64,000 bases of DNA from Microbacterium sp. cf046. Its GTDB lineage: Bacteria; Actinomycetota; Actinomycetes; Actinomycetales; Microbacteriaceae. The stretch is taken from positions 372,001 through 436,000 of the forward strand of contig NZ_FOZJ01000002.1 in NCBI RefSeq assembly GCF_900114345.1. Direction: 5' to 3'. The translations under genes were made by a program, and so were the position numbers. Below, piece after piece: positions 62,710 to 64,000 of the stretch. Numbering within the stretch: position 1 is the stretch's first letter; each line of letters begins with the position of its first letter. The notes under the pieces were generated by a model. The model searched no databases. It was not told the origin of the DNA and was given only the letters and a program-made list of their open reading frames with translations.

Positions 62710-64000
62710 ATGAACACTGAGCTCACCCGACAGGATGCTGTGCGCGAAGCCGCGGCATCCGGCATCCCCGCCGCCCTCGCCGACCTCGGCGCCCTCGTCC
62801 GCATTCCGTCGGTCGCGTTCCCCGGGTTCGACACGGCTCAGGTGCAGCGCAGCGCGGAGGCCGTCGCGGCGCTGGTGGAGGGGCTCGGGCTGTTCGAGAA
62901 CGTCGAGATCCGTCGCGCCGCCATCCCCGATTCCGACGAGATCGGCCAGCCTGCCGTGCTGGCGACCAGGGCCGCCCGCAACGGCCGGCCGACGATCCTG
63001 CTGTACGCGCATCACGACGTGCAGCCGGTCGGCGACGAGGCGCTGTGGGAATCCACGCCCTTCGAGCCGACGGTCCGGGACGGCCGCCTGTACGGCCGCG
63101 GCGCCGCCGACGACAAGGCCGGCGTGATGGCCCACGTCGGCGCCCTCCGCGCGCTGAAGGAGGCGCTGGGCGAGGACTTCGACCTCGGCGTCGCACTGTT
63201 CATCGAAGGCGAGGAGGAGGCCGGCTCGCGCTCATTCGCCCAGTTCCTCTCCGACAACGCAGACGCGCTCCGCGCCGATGTGATCGTCGTCGCCGACTCG
63301 GGCAACTGGGACGCGCGCACCCCCGCTCTGACCGTGTCGCTGCGGGGCAACACCCGGTTCACGCTCCGCGTCCGCACGCTCGAGCACGCATCGCACTCGG
63401 GCATGTTCGGAGGGGCGGTGCCGGACGCGATGATGGCGACGGTGAAGTTGCTCGCGACCCTGTGGGACGAGGACGGCACGGTCGCCGTTGCGGGTCTCAC
63501 GGAGCGGGATGCCGAGACCCCGGCCTACAGCGAGGAGACGCTGCGCGACGAGTCGGGTCTGCCGGCGGGTGTCAGCCCGATCGGCAGCGGCACGATCCTC
63601 AGCCGTATCTGGAACAAACCGTCCATCACGGTGACCGGGATCGATGCGCCGAGTGTCGTGCACGCGTCCAACACCCTCAGCCCCGAGATCTCGGTCGTGA
63701 TCAGCGCACGCATCGCTCCGGGTCAGCCCGCGCGCGAGGCGTACGCGGCGATCGAGGCGCACCTGCGCGCACACGCGCCATTCGGGGCCGAGCTCGCGTT
63801 CACCGATCAGGATTACGGCGACGCCTTCCTGGTGGACACGAGCGGATGGGCGGTCGACACCGCGCTGAAAGCGATGCACGAGGCGTACGGCGTCGAGCCG
63901 GTGCAGATCGGCGTCGGAGGCTCGATCCCGTTCATCGCGGATCTGGTGCGCGAGTTCCCCGCCGCGCAGATCCTCGTGACGGGGGTGGAGGATCCGCATG
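62710..64000 (+). CDS. M20-family dipeptidase/metallopeptidase (partial, runs off window)
   Basis: At least 430 residues, cut by the window end. Zinc-site motifs of the M20 family: LLYAHHDVQPVGD, GRGAADDKAGVMAH (bridging Asp) and EGEEEAGSRSF (catalytic Glu). DAMMATVKLLATL and SRIWNKPSITVTGIDAPS mark the dimerisation and second catalytic lobe. It likely hydrolyses dipeptides or acylated amino acids. ATG 62710 has TAAGAT 7 nt upstream and a leaderless arrangement is plausible. It is divergent from the DUF3043 gene. Confidence 0.92.
   Translation, partial: MNTELTRQDAVREAAASGIPAALADLGALVRIPSVAFPGFDTAQVQRSAEAVAALVEGLGLFENVEIRRAAIPDSDEIGQPAVLATRAARNGRPTILLYAHHDVQPVGDEALWESTPFEPTVRDGRLYGRGAADDKAGVMAHVGALRALKEALGEDFDLGVALFIEGEEEAGSRSFAQFLSDNADALRADVIVVADSGNWDARTPALTVSLRGNTRFTLRVRTLEHASHSGMFGGAVPDAMMATVKLLATLWDEDGTVAVAGLTERDAETPAYSEETLRDESGLPAGVSPIGSGTILSRIWNKPSITVTGIDAPSVVHASNTLSPEISVVISARIAPGQPAREAYAAIEAHLRAHAPFGAELAFTDQDYGDAFLVDTSGWAVDTALKAMHEAYGVEPVQIGVGGSIPFIADLVREFPAAQILVTGVEDPH

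Overview
The window is GC-rich (about 70%) actinobacterial chromosome. The gene set points to Microbacteriaceae, most likely Microbacterium or a close relative: a division and cell wall (dcw) cluster without ftsA, Wag31/DivIVA-type polar growth, a GarA/FtsR/MerR block, an Rv2175c-like regulator beside a PASTA kinase, and many leaderless genes with a TANNNT box six bases before ATG/GTG. All of this is inference from gene content; no 16S or tRNA gene was seen.

Layout. 1-3.2 kb: a tandem array of 59-bp palindromes, then glycogen phosphorylase. 3.2-12.1 kb: accessory and housekeeping genes (TetR regulator, secreted three-repeat CWB2 protein, glutamine amidotransferase, thioesterase, CYTH protein, lipoprotein hydrolase, lpdA) and a copper-type locus: a CopC-like membrane protein divergent from a Met/Cys-rich copper-storage-like protein. 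12.2-14.1 kb: GarA/OdhI FHA protein, FtsR and a second MerR regulator. 14.2-15.8 kb: two more palindrome arrays bracketing one DUF559-type nuclease-like gene. 15.8-25.9 kb: ParA ATPase, pyruvate carboxylase, a MinD-like ATPase, peptide deformylase, acyl-CoA synthetase, ROK glucokinase, acyltransferase. 26-32.7 kb: class II DAHP synthase, PASTA kinase, LysM cell-wall hydrolase, Rv2175c-like regulator, polyprenyl synthetase and DUF3040 protein, in an order recalling M. tuberculosis Rv2173-Rv2178c.

32.9-52.2 kb is the dcw cluster: mraZ-rsmH-ftsL-like-ftsI-murF-mraY-murD-ftsW-murG-lipoprotein, a reversed lipoprotein hydrolase, then murC-ftsQ-ftsZ-yggS-sepF-yggT-wag31-lspA. No murE lies between ftsI and murF. 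Many genes overlap by 4 nt. A three-copy, 10-bp-period repeat ahead of mraZ looks like the MraZ operator. 52.2-64 kb: RluD-type pseudouridine synthase, a small Arg-rich protein, GNAT and NUDIX genes with overlapping 3' ends, dnaE, a membrane protein, hisD, nrdR, pyrD, DUF3043 protein and the start of an M20 peptidase that runs off the window.

The most unusual element is the family of eleven 59-bp palindromes in three arrays, two of which flank the nuclease-like gene. The Met/Cys-rich protein with a perfect 16-bp palindrome over its predicted start site and the 9-bp direct repeats ahead of the LysM hydrolase (MtrA-like) are the next most useful leads.
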